Of a stretch of 64,000 bases of DNA, positions 38,905 through 49,548 are shown piece after piece. The notes under the pieces are model-generated. The model was not told the origin of the DNA and ran no database searches. It saw only the letters and a list, made by a program, of their open reading frames with translations. The DNA comes from Myxococcota bacterium (GTDB taxonomy: Bacteria; Myxococcota_A; UBA9160; UBA6930), in assembly GCA_028277885.1 (NCBI GenBank), contig JANQFK010000021.1:1-64000 (forward strand). The letters run 5' to 3'. Each line of letters starts with the position of its first letter. Within the stretch, counting starts at the first letter, position 1. The position numbers and the translations under genes were made by a program.

Positions 38905-39334
38905 ATCCGACTCCTCGCCTCTCGTTGCCGCAGGGGCCGCGAGACTCGAGGGTGGTTTCGGCCTCCGGTCGATTTTCTTTAGGAAAAGTGCGGGCTTTGG
39001 CGGTTCCGCCCGGCTCGGACGGCCGGCTCCGGGAAGCCCTTGAGTCCCGGGGGGATGGAAGCTTCGGCGCACCCCCGGGAACCCTCCACGAACCCTCAGT
39101 AGCCCTCGCCAGGCGGCAGGCCCCGAGCAGCTCCCGTGCAGCCACGAGGCGGCGTGGCCCCGCGGGGCGCCACCAGCCGTCCGGAGGCGGCGTCCGAAGC
39201 TCCCGGCAGGGGCGTTCTGCTACCGTGGCCCGCTCCCCCGCGCTCCACCGGAGTGGATCCTTGCGCCGCGCCCTCGACTCACCCCCGGCCGCCCCCTCCG
39301 CCGCCGCCGGCGAGCCGGCCGGCGGGCCCCGGCC
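38905..39334. promoter_or_regulatory. 430-base intergenic region between divergent XRE and rfaE2 genes
   Basis: No convincing gene. It holds the one AT-rich patch of this neighbourhood, GATTTTCTTTAGGAAAAG, containing an inverted repeat TTTTC-TTTAG-GAAAA (38973-38987) about 70 bases upstream of the XRE start. This is a plausible promoter/operator. The remainder is GC-rich and featureless to me. Confidence 0.4.
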
Positions 39335-39880
39335 GTGAGCCGCGCCCCGCGGACCCCTCGGGCCCGGGAGAAGGTCCTGGCGCCGGAGGCCGCCCGGCGG
39401 GCCCTGGCCTCGGCCCGGCGCCGGGGCGAGCGGGTGGTGTTCACCAGCGGCTGCTTCGACCTGCTCCACGTGGGCCACGTGCGCAGCCTCGAGGAGGCCC
39501 GCTCCTTCGGCGACCGGCTGGTGGTGGCGCTCAACACCGACGCCTCGGTGCGGCGCTTCAAGGGGCCCGAGCGCCCCATCGTGCCGCTGCGCCAGCGCGC
39601 CGAGGTGCTGGCCGCGCTGGCCTGCGTGGACTGGGTGACCTGGTTCGGCGAGGACACGCCGAAGCGGGCGATCGGGCGGCTGGCCCCGGACGTCTACGCC
39701 AAGGGCGGCGACTGGCCCCGGGCGGTGCTGGTGGCCCAGGACCTGCCCGAAGGCTACGCGGGCGAGGTCCGGCGACTCCGCCAGATCCCCCGGGTCCGCA
39801 CCACCGCCCTCGTGGAGCGGGTCCGCCAGCGGAAACGGGCCGCCTCGCCGGGGCGTCCTTCCCAGGCGGGGCGGCGCTAG
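39335..39880 (+). CDS. rfaE2: D-glycero-beta-D-manno-heptose 1-phosphate adenylyltransferase (RfaE domain II)
   Basis: 181 aa nucleotidyltransferase for ADP-heptose, the LPS inner-core precursor. HIGH-type motif in VVFTSGCFDLLHVGHVRSLE, NTDASVRRFKGPERPIVP, LAALACVDWVTWFGEDTP and the PDVYAKGGDW signature of RfaE2. The kinase domain (RfaE1) is not fused. GTG 39335 start. It supports a Gram-negative outer membrane. Confidence 0.92.
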   Translation: MSRAPRTPRAREKVLAPEAARRALASARRRGERVVFTSGCFDLLHVGHVRSLEEARSFGDRLVVALNTDASVRRFKGPERPIVPLRQRAEVLAALACVDWVTWFGEDTPKRAIGRLAPDVYAKGGDWPRAVLVAQDLPEGYAGEVRRLRQIPRVRTTALVERVRQRKRAASPGRPSQAGRR

Positions 39881-39901
39881 CGCCGGGCCCGGAGGAGAGC
39901 A

Positions 39902-40927
39902 GTGGCCAGCGTGGCGGACTCAGCGGGCTCGGCCGAGGAGACCCTCAAGCGGCTCCGCGACGAGGTGAACCGGGTGGTGGTGGGCCAGTCGGCGCTGATC
40001 GACGGCCTGCTGATCGGGCTGCTCGCCGGGGGCCACGTGCTCGTGGAGGGCGTCCCCGGCCTCGCGAAGACCACCGCGGTGCGCACGCTCGCCCGGGTGC
40101 TCGGCCTGGGCTTCGGCCGCATCCAGTTCACCCCGGACCTGCTGCCCGGCGACGTGGTGGGGACGCCGGTCTACCGCCCCGACGAGCGCCGCTTCGAGGT
40201 GCGTCTCGGCCCGGTCTTCACGCCGGTGCTGCTCGCCGACGAGATCAACCGGGCGCCCGCCAAGGTGCAGTCCGCACTGCTCGAGGCCATGGAGGAGCGG
40301 CAGGTCACCATCGGCGAGGAGTCCTTCCCGCTGCCCGAGCCCTTCCTGGTGATGGCCACCCAGAACCCCATCGACCTCGAGGGCACCTACCCGCTGCCCG
40401 AGGCCCAGGTGGACCGCTTCCTGCTGAAGGTCGTGGTCCCCTACCCGAGCGCCGACGAGGAGCGCGAGATCGTGGCCCGGGACGCCGCGCCGGCGCCCGA
40501 GCTGCGCGCCGTGACCGACGCCGCCCGGGTGGGCGCGCTGCGCGACGCCGCGGCCGCGGTGCACGTCGCCCCCGCCGTGGCCGACTACGCGGTGCGCCTG
40601 GTGCGTGGGACCCGGGACGCGGAGGCCGGCGAGGGCCCGGCCACCCCGGCCGACGCGCCGGGTGCGGCGGCAGCGCCACGCGTCGCGTCGACCGGCCGGG
40701 GCGCCCTCGCGGTGGGGGCCTCGCCCCGGGCCTCCATCTTCCTGGTGCGCGCGGCCCGCGCCCGCGCGCTCCTCGACGGCCGTCGCTTCGCGACGCCCCA
40801 CGACGTGAAGCGGGTGGCGCCCGACGTCCTGCGCCACCGCCTGATCCTCTCCTACGAGGCCGAGGCCGACGGCGTCACGCCCGACGCCGTGATCGACGCG
40901 CTGCTGGCGAGCGTCGAGACCCCCTGA
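39902..40927 (+). CDS. MoxR-family AAA+ ATPase
   Basis: 341 aa, GTG start with GGAGGAG upstream. Walker A GVPGLAKTTAVRTLA, Walker B VLLADEINRAPAKVQSALLE, sensor 1 MATQNPIDLEGTYPLPEAQ, arginine-rich C-terminal lid. MoxR ATPases act as chaperones with VWA proteins. First gene of a six-gene block with DUF58 and four Bat-like proteins. A ~25-residue Pro/Ala-rich insertion (GPATPADAPGAAAAPR) interrupts the C-terminal region. Confidence 0.94.
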   Translation: MASVADSAGSAEETLKRLRDEVNRVVVGQSALIDGLLIGLLAGGHVLVEGVPGLAKTTAVRTLARVLGLGFGRIQFTPDLLPGDVVGTPVYRPDERRFEVRLGPVFTPVLLADEINRAPAKVQSALLEAMEERQVTIGEESFPLPEPFLVMATQNPIDLEGTYPLPEAQVDRFLLKVVVPYPSADEEREIVARDAAPAPELRAVTDAARVGALRDAAAAVHVAPAVADYAVRLVRGTRDAEAGEGPATPADAPGAAAAPRVASTGRGALAVGASPRASIFLVRAARARALLDGRRFATPHDVKRVAPDVLRHRLILSYEAEADGVTPDAVIDALLASVETP

Positions 40928-40941
40928 GGCGTGGCCCGTCC

Positions 40942-41868
40942 GTGACCGCGCCCGCCGCCCCCCTCACCCCGACCCCCGAGGAGCTCGAGCGCGCGGTGCG
41001 GCTGCTCGCGGTGCGCAGCCGCCGCGAGGTCTCGAGCGCCTTCGCGGGCGGCTACCGCAGCGCGTTCCGCGGCGGCGGCGTCGAGTTCGAGGAGTCGCGT
41101 CCCTACGTGCCCGGGGACGACGTGCGCAGCCTCGACTGGAACGCCATGGCGCGCACCGGCGAGCCCTGGGTGAAGCGCTTCCGCGAGGAGCGGGACCAGA
41201 CCCTGGTGCTCGCCCTCGACGTCTCCACCTCGATGCGGTTCGGCAGCCACGGCCGCGCCAAGGCGGCGGTGGCGGCCCACGCCGCGGCCCTGGTGGCCGC
41301 AGCGGCCTCCCGGGCGGGAGACCGGGTGGGGCTGCTGTGCTTCGACGGCGGCGTGCGCAGCGAGATCGCGCCGGCCCGGGGCGAGGGCCACCTGTGGCGC
41401 GTGCTGCGCGGCGTCGTGGCGGCGGCGGGCGCGCCGGGTGGCGGCACCTCCCTCGCCGACGCGCTCACCCGCGTTCGCGGCCTCGCCAGCCGTCGCGCCG
41501 TGGTGCTGCTGCTCTCGGACTTCCGGGACGACGCGTTCTTCGCCGACCGCGCCGGGCTGGTCGCGGTGGCGCGCCACCACGACGTGGTGGCGGGCGTGCT
41601 CCACGACCCGCGCGAGGACGCGCTCCCCGACGTCGGCACCGTGCGCCTCGCCGACGCCGAGGGGGGCGGTCCCGGCCTGGTGCTGCGCACCGGATCCCGC
41701 CGGGTGCGCGCCCGGCACCGGGCCGCCTGCGTGGTGCGCCGCCGCGCCCTCGAGCGCCGCCTGCGCGGCGACGGCGCCGACGTGCTGTGGCTGCCCACCC
41801 ACCGCGACCCGCTCCTCGCGCTGGCCCGCTTCTTCACCCGCCACCATGCGCGCGGAGTGCCGCGATGA
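40942..41868 (+). CDS. DUF58 protein with VWA-like domain
   Basis: 308 aa from GTG 40942. DUF58 signature YRSAFRGGGVEFEESRPYVP with GDDVRSLDWNAMARTGEPWV and KRFREERDQTLVLALDVSTS (MIDAS-like DVSTSM). Cytoplasmic or peripheral partner of MoxR. The next gene's ATG overlaps its TGA (ATGA). Confidence 0.9.
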   Translation: MTAPAAPLTPTPEELERAVRLLAVRSRREVSSAFAGGYRSAFRGGGVEFEESRPYVPGDDVRSLDWNAMARTGEPWVKRFREERDQTLVLALDVSTSMRFGSHGRAKAAVAAHAAALVAAAASRAGDRVGLLCFDGGVRSEIAPARGEGHLWRVLRGVVAAAGAPGGGTSLADALTRVRGLASRRAVVLLLSDFRDDAFFADRAGLVAVARHHDVVAGVLHDPREDALPDVGTVRLADAEGGGPGLVLRTGSRRVRARHRAACVVRRRALERRLRGDGADVLWLPTHRDPLLALARFFTRHHARGVPR

Positions 41869-42833
41869 AGCAGCCCAGGCGGGCCCGGTGCGCGCGGGCC
41901 GCGCTCCTGCTGGTGGCCCTCGCGTGCGGCGGCGAGCCGGACGCCGAGGCACCGCGGGCGCCGCTCGGCATCCAGGGCGACGTCGTGGTCGAGCCCCCCA
42001 CGCTGCGCATCGGGCAGACCGCCACGGTGGAGGTCGCCGTGGTGACGCCGCCCGAGCACGGCGTCTCGCCGCCCGAGGCGCCCGCCGAGGTGCCCGGGCT
42101 GTGGGTTCTCGAGGCCGAGACCCTGCCCGTGGAGCGCGAGCCCCAGCGCTGGATCCACCGCACCCGCTTCCTGGTGCGGGCCCGCGCCACCGGGAGCTTC
42201 GCCTGGCCCGCCCAGACCCTGCGCGTGGAATCGCTCTCCGAGGAGGGCGCGGTCCGGCAGGCCCTCGAGCTGCCCGAGCGCGCCCTCGAGGTGCGCGAGG
42301 TGTCGGGCGAGTGGCCCGATCGCCTGGAGCCCTTCGGGCTGCGCCGGCGGGCGCCGGCGGGAGCCACGGGAGGCGCCCTGGTGCCGGCCCTGGCGGGCGC
42401 CCTGACGGCGCTCGCCGCGGTGGGGCTCGTGGCGCTGGTGCGCCGCGCGCGCGCCGCCGGCGACGAGCCCGCGCGGGCGGCCGCGGACGACCGCGAGGCG
42501 TGGCGCGCCGCCCAGGCCACCCTCGCCGCCGCCGAGGCGAGCGACGACCCCCGCGCCGCCGCGGACGCCGCCTCTGCGGCGCTGCGCATCTACCTGACCC
42601 GCCGCCACGCCGCCGCCGCCGACACGGCCACCACCGAGGAGCTCGCCGCGCGCGAGGCGCCCTGGGGCCTCGCGCGCAGCTGGCCCCAGGTGCTCTCGGT
42701 GCTGCGCCGCCTCGACGACGTGCGCTTCCGGCCGCGCGAGGCGCCGGCCGCCGGCGCCTCGGAGGTGCGCGCCGCCGTGCGCGAGGCGCGCGCGCTGCTC
42801 GGGGAGAGCCCTCCGCGAGGGCGACGCCCGTGA
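41865..42833 (+). CDS. Predicted lipoprotein with BatD-like and DUF4381-like regions
   Basis: 322 aa. Lipoprotein signal with lipobox LVALACGG (lipidated Cys ~24). A beta-sandwich-like periplasmic region (VVVEPPTLRIGQTATVEVAV, PGLWVLEAE) resembles BatD N-domains; one transmembrane helix (ALVPALAGALTALAAVGLVA) and a C-terminal cytoplasmic segment with helical repeats (AAALRIYLTRRHAAAADTAT, LRRLDDVRFRP) like DUF4381/BatD tails. Coupled on both sides by overlapping start/stop codons. Function inferred from the operon only. Confidence 0.7.
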   Translation: MKQPRRARCARAALLLVALACGGEPDAEAPRAPLGIQGDVVVEPPTLRIGQTATVEVAVVTPPEHGVSPPEAPAEVPGLWVLEAETLPVEREPQRWIHRTRFLVRARATGSFAWPAQTLRVESLSEEGAVRQALELPERALEVREVSGEWPDRLEPFGLRRRAPAGATGGALVPALAGALTALAAVGLVALVRRARAAGDEPARAAADDREAWRAAQATLAAAEASDDPRAAADAASAALRIYLTRRHAAAADTATTEELAAREAPWGLARSWPQVLSVLRRLDDVRFRPREAPAAGASEVRAAVREARALLGESPPRGRRP

Positions 42834-43885
42834 GCGAGCTCCTCACCTGGCTGGGCGAGATCCACTTCGCGTCGCCGCTGCGCGGGGCCGCGCTCCTCGC
42901 GCTCGTGGCTCTCGCGGTGGTGCGGATCGCGCGGCGCCGGCCCCGCGCCCTCGCCTGGCCCGGCACCGCGGAGCTGCGCGCCGCCGGGGCCTGGCGGCGC
43001 GATCCGCTGCGCGGCCTCTCCCTGGCGCTGCGCGCCGCGGCCGCCGTCGCGCTGGTCGCCGCCCTCGCCGGCCCCACGGCGCCGGCCTCCTGGCGCCCCG
43101 AGGCGCTGCGCGGCCTCGACCTGGTGCTGGTGGTGGACGCCTCGGGGAGCATGCGGGCCCTCGACGCCGAGATCGACGGTGAGTGGCAGCGCCGCCTCGA
43201 CCTGGCGCGCTCGGTGGTGGGCCGCTTCGCGCGCCGCCGCGTCGCCGAGGGCGACCGCGTCGGGCTCGTGGTGTTCGGCGAGAGCGCGTTCACGCTGTGC
43301 CCGCTCACCAGCGACGGCGCGCTGCTCGCCGCGGCCCTCGCGCGCGTCGAGGCGGGCATGTCGGGCGAGGCCACCGCGCTCGGCGACGCCCTCGCCCTGG
43401 CGGTGAAGCGGGTGGCCGCTGCCGAGGATCCGACGCCGGCGGCGGGGAGCGGCCCGCGTGCCGGGCGCCTCGTGGTGCTGCTCACCGACGGGCGCGCCAA
43501 CGCGGGCGCCGTCCCCACCGAGGTCGCGGCGGGGCTCGCCGCGACCGCCGGGATCCGCGTCCACACCGTGGGGATCGGGACCGGCGGCGAGGTGGCGGTG
43601 GCGGGCCCCGACGGCGCGCGGCGCCTGCGCCTCGAGCGCCACGACCTCGACCTCGGCGCCCTGCGCAGCGTGGCCGGCGCCACCGGGGGGCGCGCCTTCA
43701 CGGCCCGCTCCTCGGCCGACCTCGCCGACGTCTACGCCGAGATCGACGCCCTCGAGCGCGTCGAGCGGCCCGCACCGCCGCGGCGCAGCGGCGAGCCGGC
43801 GCCCGAGCCGTTCCTCGCCGCCGCGGGCCTGCTGCTCCTCGCCGAGATCGGCGGCACGCGCGTCCTGGCGCGGAGGCTGCCGTGA
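42830..43885 (+). CDS. batA: VWA-domain membrane protein (BatA-like)
   Basis: 351 aa. N-terminal helices (LRGAALLALVALAVV and LRAAAAVALVAALAGP), a VWA domain with complete MIDAS (LVLVVDASGSMRALD, TALGDALALA, LLTDGRANAG) and a C-terminal anchor helix (PFLAAAGLLLLAEI). Periplasm-facing VWA. GTG start overlaps the previous stop. Bat proteins are linked to oxidative and envelope stress. Confidence 0.88.
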   Translation: MSELLTWLGEIHFASPLRGAALLALVALAVVRIARRRPRALAWPGTAELRAAGAWRRDPLRGLSLALRAAAAVALVAALAGPTAPASWRPEALRGLDLVLVVDASGSMRALDAEIDGEWQRRLDLARSVVGRFARRRVAEGDRVGLVVFGESAFTLCPLTSDGALLAAALARVEAGMSGEATALGDALALAVKRVAAAEDPTPAAGSGPRAGRLVVLLTDGRANAGAVPTEVAAGLAATAGIRVHTVGIGTGGEVAVAGPDGARRLRLERHDLDLGALRSVAGATGGRAFTARSSADLADVYAEIDALERVERPAPPRRSGEPAPEPFLAAAGLLLLAEIGGTRVLARRLP

Positions 43886-45534
43886 TGCAGTTCGCGCACC
43901 CCGAGACGCTGCCCTGGCTGGGCGCCGTGCTGGCGGCGAGCCTCGCGGCGCTGCTCGCGGCGCGCCTCCTCGCGGCGCGCCGCCGCGTGCGGCTGCTCGG
44001 ACCCGGCGCGGGGCGCCCGGCCTGGCACGCCGACGCCCGGCGCGCCGCCGCGCTGGCGCTCGTCGCCGTGGCGCTCGCCGGGCCGCAGTGGGGCGAGCGC
44101 AGCGTGCGCCTGCCCGCCTCGGGGGTGGACGTGGTGCTGCTCCTCGACGTCTCGCGCAGCATGCTGGCCCGGGACGTGCCGCCGAGCCGGCTCGCCCGGG
44201 CGCGCCAGACCGCCGCCGAGGTGCTGGGCCGCCTCGCCGCCGGCGATCGCGCCGCGCTGGCCGCCTTCGCGGGGCGCGGCGTGCTGCTCACGCCGCTCAC
44301 GCCCGACCACGCCGCCCTCGTCGAGATGCTGCCCGCCTTCGACCCCGACCTGATGGGGCTCCAGGGCTCGCGGCTGCGCTCCGGCGTGCGCGCGGCCCTC
44401 GGCGCCTTCCCCGAGGCGAGCGCCCGGCCGCGGCTGCTGCTGGTGCTCTCCGACGGGGAGTCGCCCGTCGGCTCGTCCCCGACCGGCGCCGAGGACGCCG
44501 CGGCCGCAGGGGTGCGCGTCGTGGCGGCCGCCTACGGGAGCGAGGCCGGCGCCGAGATCCCCGACCCGCCGGGCGTGCTGCGCGACGCCCGGGGCGAGAC
44601 GGTCGTGACGCGGCGGGACGCCGCGCGCCTCGCCACCCTCGGCGAGGCCACGGACGGCGCGCTCCTGCGCGCCGACCGCTGGGGCGCGGTCGACGCCGAG
44701 GCCCTGGTCGCCGCGCTACGCCGCGACGCCCTCGCCGCGCCCGACGGCTTCGTCGAGCGCCGCCAGGCCGTGACCCACACCGCGCCCTTCGCCGCGCTGG
44801 CCCTGCTGCTGCTCCTCGCCGGCGCGCTGCCCGCGCGCCGGCGCCCCGGGCGCCGCGACGCACCCGCCGGCGCCTGGCCCGTGGTGGCCGCGGCGGGGCT
44901 CGCGCTCACGCTCCTCGGCGCCGGCCACGGCGACGAGCCCGACGCCGAGACCCTGCTTCGCCGCGGCGTCGAGCGCGCCGACGCCGGCGACTGGGTGGGG
45001 GCCGAGCACGCCTTCTTCGCGGCCGCCCTCCACGCCGAGGACGCCGAGCTCGCGACCGACGCCTACTACGACCTGGGCGTCGCCGCCCTGGGTCGCGGCG
45101 ACTTCGCCCGGGCGCGCGACGCCTTCTTCGACGCCATCGCGCTCTCGCCGCGCGACCGCGAGGCGCAGTTCAACCTCGAGTGGACCCTGCGCCGCATGGC
45201 GGCCGAGCCCTCGGCGGCGGGCGAGCCTCCCCGACGACCCGCGCCGCCGCGGCCCGAGGAGTCCCCGAGCGACGAGGCGGGAGAGGGCGAGGCCGAAGCC
45301 CGGGAACGAGGGCGCGAGGAAGGCGAGGAGCTCGAGGAGCGGCTCGACGCGAGGCCGCAGCCCGCCGAGGAGCCCGCGACCGAGTCCGGCGCCCAGGCGG
45401 CGCCCGCCCTCAGCGAGGACGAGGCCGCGCGCTGGCTGGGCCGCGTCCAGGACGACCCGGCCCGCGCGCTGCGCGCCGCGGCGCGGGCCGGCGAGGCCCA
45501 GCGCGATCCGCGGCGGGCCCCGCCGGCGTGGTGA
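43885..45534 (+). CDS. BatB-type VWA protein fused to a TPR domain (BatB/BatC fusion)
   Basis: 549 aa. Part 1 is BatB-like: two N-terminal helices, VWA with MIDAS (VLLLDVSRSMLARD, VLSDGESPVG) and a membrane helix (ALALLLLLAGALPARRR). After a second helix come one to two TPR units (DAGDWVGAEHAFFAAALHAE, YYDLGVAALGRGDFARARDA, DREAQFNLEWTLRRM) as in BatC, then a long Pro/Glu/Arg-rich tail. In most genomes BatB and BatC are separate genes. Starts within the previous stop (TGATG). Confidence 0.85.
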   Translation: MQFAHPETLPWLGAVLAASLAALLAARLLAARRRVRLLGPGAGRPAWHADARRAAALALVAVALAGPQWGERSVRLPASGVDVVLLLDVSRSMLARDVPPSRLARARQTAAEVLGRLAAGDRAALAAFAGRGVLLTPLTPDHAALVEMLPAFDPDLMGLQGSRLRSGVRAALGAFPEASARPRLLLVLSDGESPVGSSPTGAEDAAAAGVRVVAAAYGSEAGAEIPDPPGVLRDARGETVVTRRDAARLATLGEATDGALLRADRWGAVDAEALVAALRRDALAAPDGFVERRQAVTHTAPFAALALLLLLAGALPARRRPGRRDAPAGAWPVVAAAGLALTLLGAGHGDEPDAETLLRRGVERADAGDWVGAEHAFFAAALHAEDAELATDAYYDLGVAALGRGDFARARDAFFDAIALSPRDREAQFNLEWTLRRMAAEPSAAGEPPRRPAPPRPEESPSDEAGEGEAEARERGREEGEELEERLDARPQPAEEPATESGAQAAPALSEDEAARWLGRVQDDPARALRAAARAGEAQRDPRRAPPAW

Positions 45535-46820
45535 GGGCCGGGGTGCTGGGGGCCGGGCTTGCGGGCCCGCTCGTCGCCGCGCTGCTCGCGATCGCCGGCG
45601 CCTCGGCGGCCCGCGCGGCCGAGGCGAGCGGCGAGGCGCCGCTCTGCGAGGCCTCGCTGCACCTCGAGGCGGAGCACGCCCTCGTCGGCCAGCAGATCCT
45701 GTACGAGATCCACATCCTGCGTCGCAAGGACGTGACCCAGCTCGCCTGGGACCCGGCGCCGGGCTTCCCGGCCTTTCGTGCCGAGTGGCTGCCCGGCATC
45801 TCCGGCGACGCGCCGGTGATCCGCGACGGCGAGAGCTACGACCTCTACCGCGAGCGCCGCGCGCTCTTCCCGGCGCGCGCCGGCGTGCTCGCGGTCCCGC
45901 CCGCGGGCCTGCGCTGCGCCACCGCCGGGGGCGAGGAGCTCGTGGCGGTTCCCGGCGGCCGCGTCGCCGTGGAGCCGGTGCCCGAGCCCGGGCGACCGGC
46001 GGGCTACGACGGGCTGGTGGGGCCCGTGGAGGTGTCGGTCACGGCGAGCCCGGCCGCCCTCGCGCTCGGCGGCTCGGTGCGGATCTCGGTGGCGCTGCGG
46101 GGGCGCGCGAACCTGTGGGACGCCGGCGCCCCGCTGGCCGCCGCGGCCTGGCCCGACGCCGAGCTCTTCGCCCACCCGCCGGAGCTCTCCCGGGACGCGG
46201 GGCGCGAGCTGCGGCTGCGCCGCTACTTCGTCTACGACCTGGTGCCGCGGCGGGAGGGCCGGCTCCGGATCCCCGCCGTCGCGGTCGCCTGGTTCGACCC
46301 CGAGACGCGCCGCTACCGCGTCGCCGAGAGCTTGGCCCTCGAGGTGGCCGTGGGTCCGGCGCCCGCCGCGGCGGCCCCGGCGGAGCGCGCACCGGGCGGC
46401 GCCGAGGACCCCGTCGCGCCGGGGGGCGACGGGCGGCGGACCTGGGGGGTGCTGCTCGGCGCCCTCGTCCTCGTCGCCGCGCTCCTCGCCTTCTACCTGG
46501 TGCGCCAAGGGGTGCACCACGGCGTGCGCCGGGGTGCCGGGCGGGCGCCCGACTTCGACGCCACAGGCGCGCTCTCGAAGGCGGACAGCTTGCCCGCGGA
46601 CGCCATGGCGCGGGCGCTCCGCGCCGCGCTGGCCGCGCGGCTTCCCGGGGTCGCGAGCCTCTCCAGCGACGAGATCGTGGCGGGCGCGCCCGACGCCCTG
46701 GTGCGCGAGGCCGGCGAGCTGCTGATGCGCCTCGACCGCGCCCGCTTCGAGCCCGGCGCCCCGGCGCCCGACCCCGAAGCCGTGCGTGCCTGCCTCGACG
46801 CGCTTCGCGCACGCCCCTAG
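45531..46820 (+). CDS. batD: BatD-like protein
   Basis: 429 aa. Signal peptide ([19 protein letters not shown]), beta-sandwich domains ([40 protein letters not shown] with GRANLWD and [19 protein letters not shown]), a transmembrane helix ([20 protein letters not shown]) and a cytoplasmic tail. Typical BatD topology. GTG start overlaps the BatB/C stop as GTGA, so the six genes form one coupled unit. Confidence 0.87.
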   Translation: MRAGVLGAGLAGPLVAALLAIAGASAARAAEASGEAPLCEASLHLEAEHALVGQQILYEIHILRRKDVTQLAWDPAPGFPAFRAEWLPGISGDAPVIRDGESYDLYRERRALFPARAGVLAVPPAGLRCATAGGEELVAVPGGRVAVEPVPEPGRPAGYDGLVGPVEVSVTASPAALALGGSVRISVALRGRANLWDAGAPLAAAAWPDAELFAHPPELSRDAGRELRLRRYFVYDLVPRREGRLRIPAVAVAWFDPETRRYRVAESLALEVAVGPAPAAAAPAERAPGGAEDPVAPGGDGRRTWGVLLGALVLVAALLAFYLVRQGVHHGVRRGAGRAPDFDATGALSKADSLPADAMARALRAALAARLPGVASLSSDEIVAGAPDALVREAGELLMRLDRARFEPGAPAPDPEAVRACLDALRARP

Positions 46821-46878
46821 GCCTTCGGCTACGTTCCGGGCTCCGCGGGCACCCTGGGCTGGGAGGAGACCGGCGACC

Positions 46879-48489
<1,611 letters not shown>

Positions 48490-48528
48490 GCGCTCCCCGA
48501 ACCCCGCCGCCCGAACCGGAGAACCCCC

Positions 48529-49404
48529 ATGAGCGAGTCCAACGAGTACACCCCGCCCGCGGTCTGGAAGTGGGACAAGGCGAGCGGCGGGCGCTTCGCC
48601 AACATCAACCGCCCCATCTCGGGCGCGACCCACGAGAAGGAGCTGCCCGTCGGCGGGCACCCCTTCCAGCTCTACTCCCTCGCCACCCCCAACGGCGTGA
48701 AGGTGACGCTCATGCTCGAGGAGCTCCTCGAGCGCGGCCACACCGGCGCCGAGTACGACGCCTGGCTGATCCAGATCGGCGAGGGCGACCAGTTCGGCAG
48801 CGGCTTCGTGGCGATCAACCCGAACTCGAAGATCCCGGCGCTGCTGGACCGCAGCACCCCGACCCCGACCCGGCTGTTCGAGTCGGGCTCGATCCTCGTC
48901 TACCTGGCCGAGAAGTTCGGCGAGTTCCTGCCCACGGAGCCGGCCGCCCGGGCCGAGACCTTCAACTGGCTGTTCTGGCAGATGGGCAGCGCGCCCTACC
49001 TGGGCGGCGGCTTCGGTCACTTCTACGCCTACGCGCCGGTCAAGATCGAGTACGCGATCGACCGCTTCGCCATGGAGACCAAGCGCCAGCTCGACGTCCT
49101 CGACCGCAACCTGGCCGAGCGGACCTACATGGCCGGCGACGACTACAGCATCGCCGACATGGCGATCTGGCCCTGGTACGGCGGCCTCGCCAAGGGCCTG
49201 CTCTACGGCGCCGCCGAGTTCCTCCAGGTCCAGGAGTACAAGAACGTGGTCCGCTGGGCCGACCAGATCGCCGCCCGCCCCGCCGCCAAGCGCGGCCGCA
49301 TGGTGAACCGCAACTGGGGCGAGCCCGAGACCCAGCTCCCCGAGCGCCACGCCGCGGGGGACTTCAAGAAACGAGCGCAGGACGATGCCGAGGCGGGCGG
49401 GTAG
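48529..49404 (+). CDS. yghU: Glutathione S-transferase, YghU type
   Basis: 291 aa. YghU/Ure2p-like disulfide reductase: a long N-terminal extension (TPPAVWKWDKASGGRFANIN and RPISGATHEKELPVG), thioredoxin-like domain (HPFQLYSLATPNGVKVTLML), the active-site NPNSKIPAL and FESGSILVYLAEKFG, then the all-helical domain with YMAGDDYSIADMAIWPWYGG. Members bind two glutathiones. GGAG before the ATG. Last backbone gene before the island. Confidence 0.92.
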   Translation: MSESNEYTPPAVWKWDKASGGRFANINRPISGATHEKELPVGGHPFQLYSLATPNGVKVTLMLEELLERGHTGAEYDAWLIQIGEGDQFGSGFVAINPNSKIPALLDRSTPTPTRLFESGSILVYLAEKFGEFLPTEPAARAETFNWLFWQMGSAPYLGGGFGHFYAYAPVKIEYAIDRFAMETKRQLDVLDRNLAERTYMAGDDYSIADMAIWPWYGGLAKGLLYGAAEFLQVQEYKNVVRWADQIAARPAAKRGRMVNRNWGEPETQLPERHAAGDFKKRAQDDAEAGG

Positions 49405-49455
49405 AGCCTCCCTGGCCGCCTGACCCAGGCCGCAGCCCGTTCGAGCAGGTAGGGC

Positions 49456-49548
49456 GTGCCCATCGACGTGATCCAGAAGCTCTGCGCCCACCGCGGCCCG
49501 CGGAGCACCGCGATCTACGCGAAGCTGACCGACCAGGCTCCTGGTTGA
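49456..49548 (+). pseudogene. C-terminal remnant of a tyrosine recombinase (integrase)
   Basis: A 30-residue reading frame, VPIDVIQKLCAHRGPRSTAI followed by YAKLTDQAPG, with a stop codon two codons upstream. It aligns with the end of tyrosine recombinases: the I-Q-K-L-x-x-H-R/S helix (box II His) and the catalytic Tyr in TAIYAKLTD. No catalytic Arg or core domain is present. It marks the left edge of the island, 120 bases before the first tmRNA-like 3' end. Confidence 0.7.
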
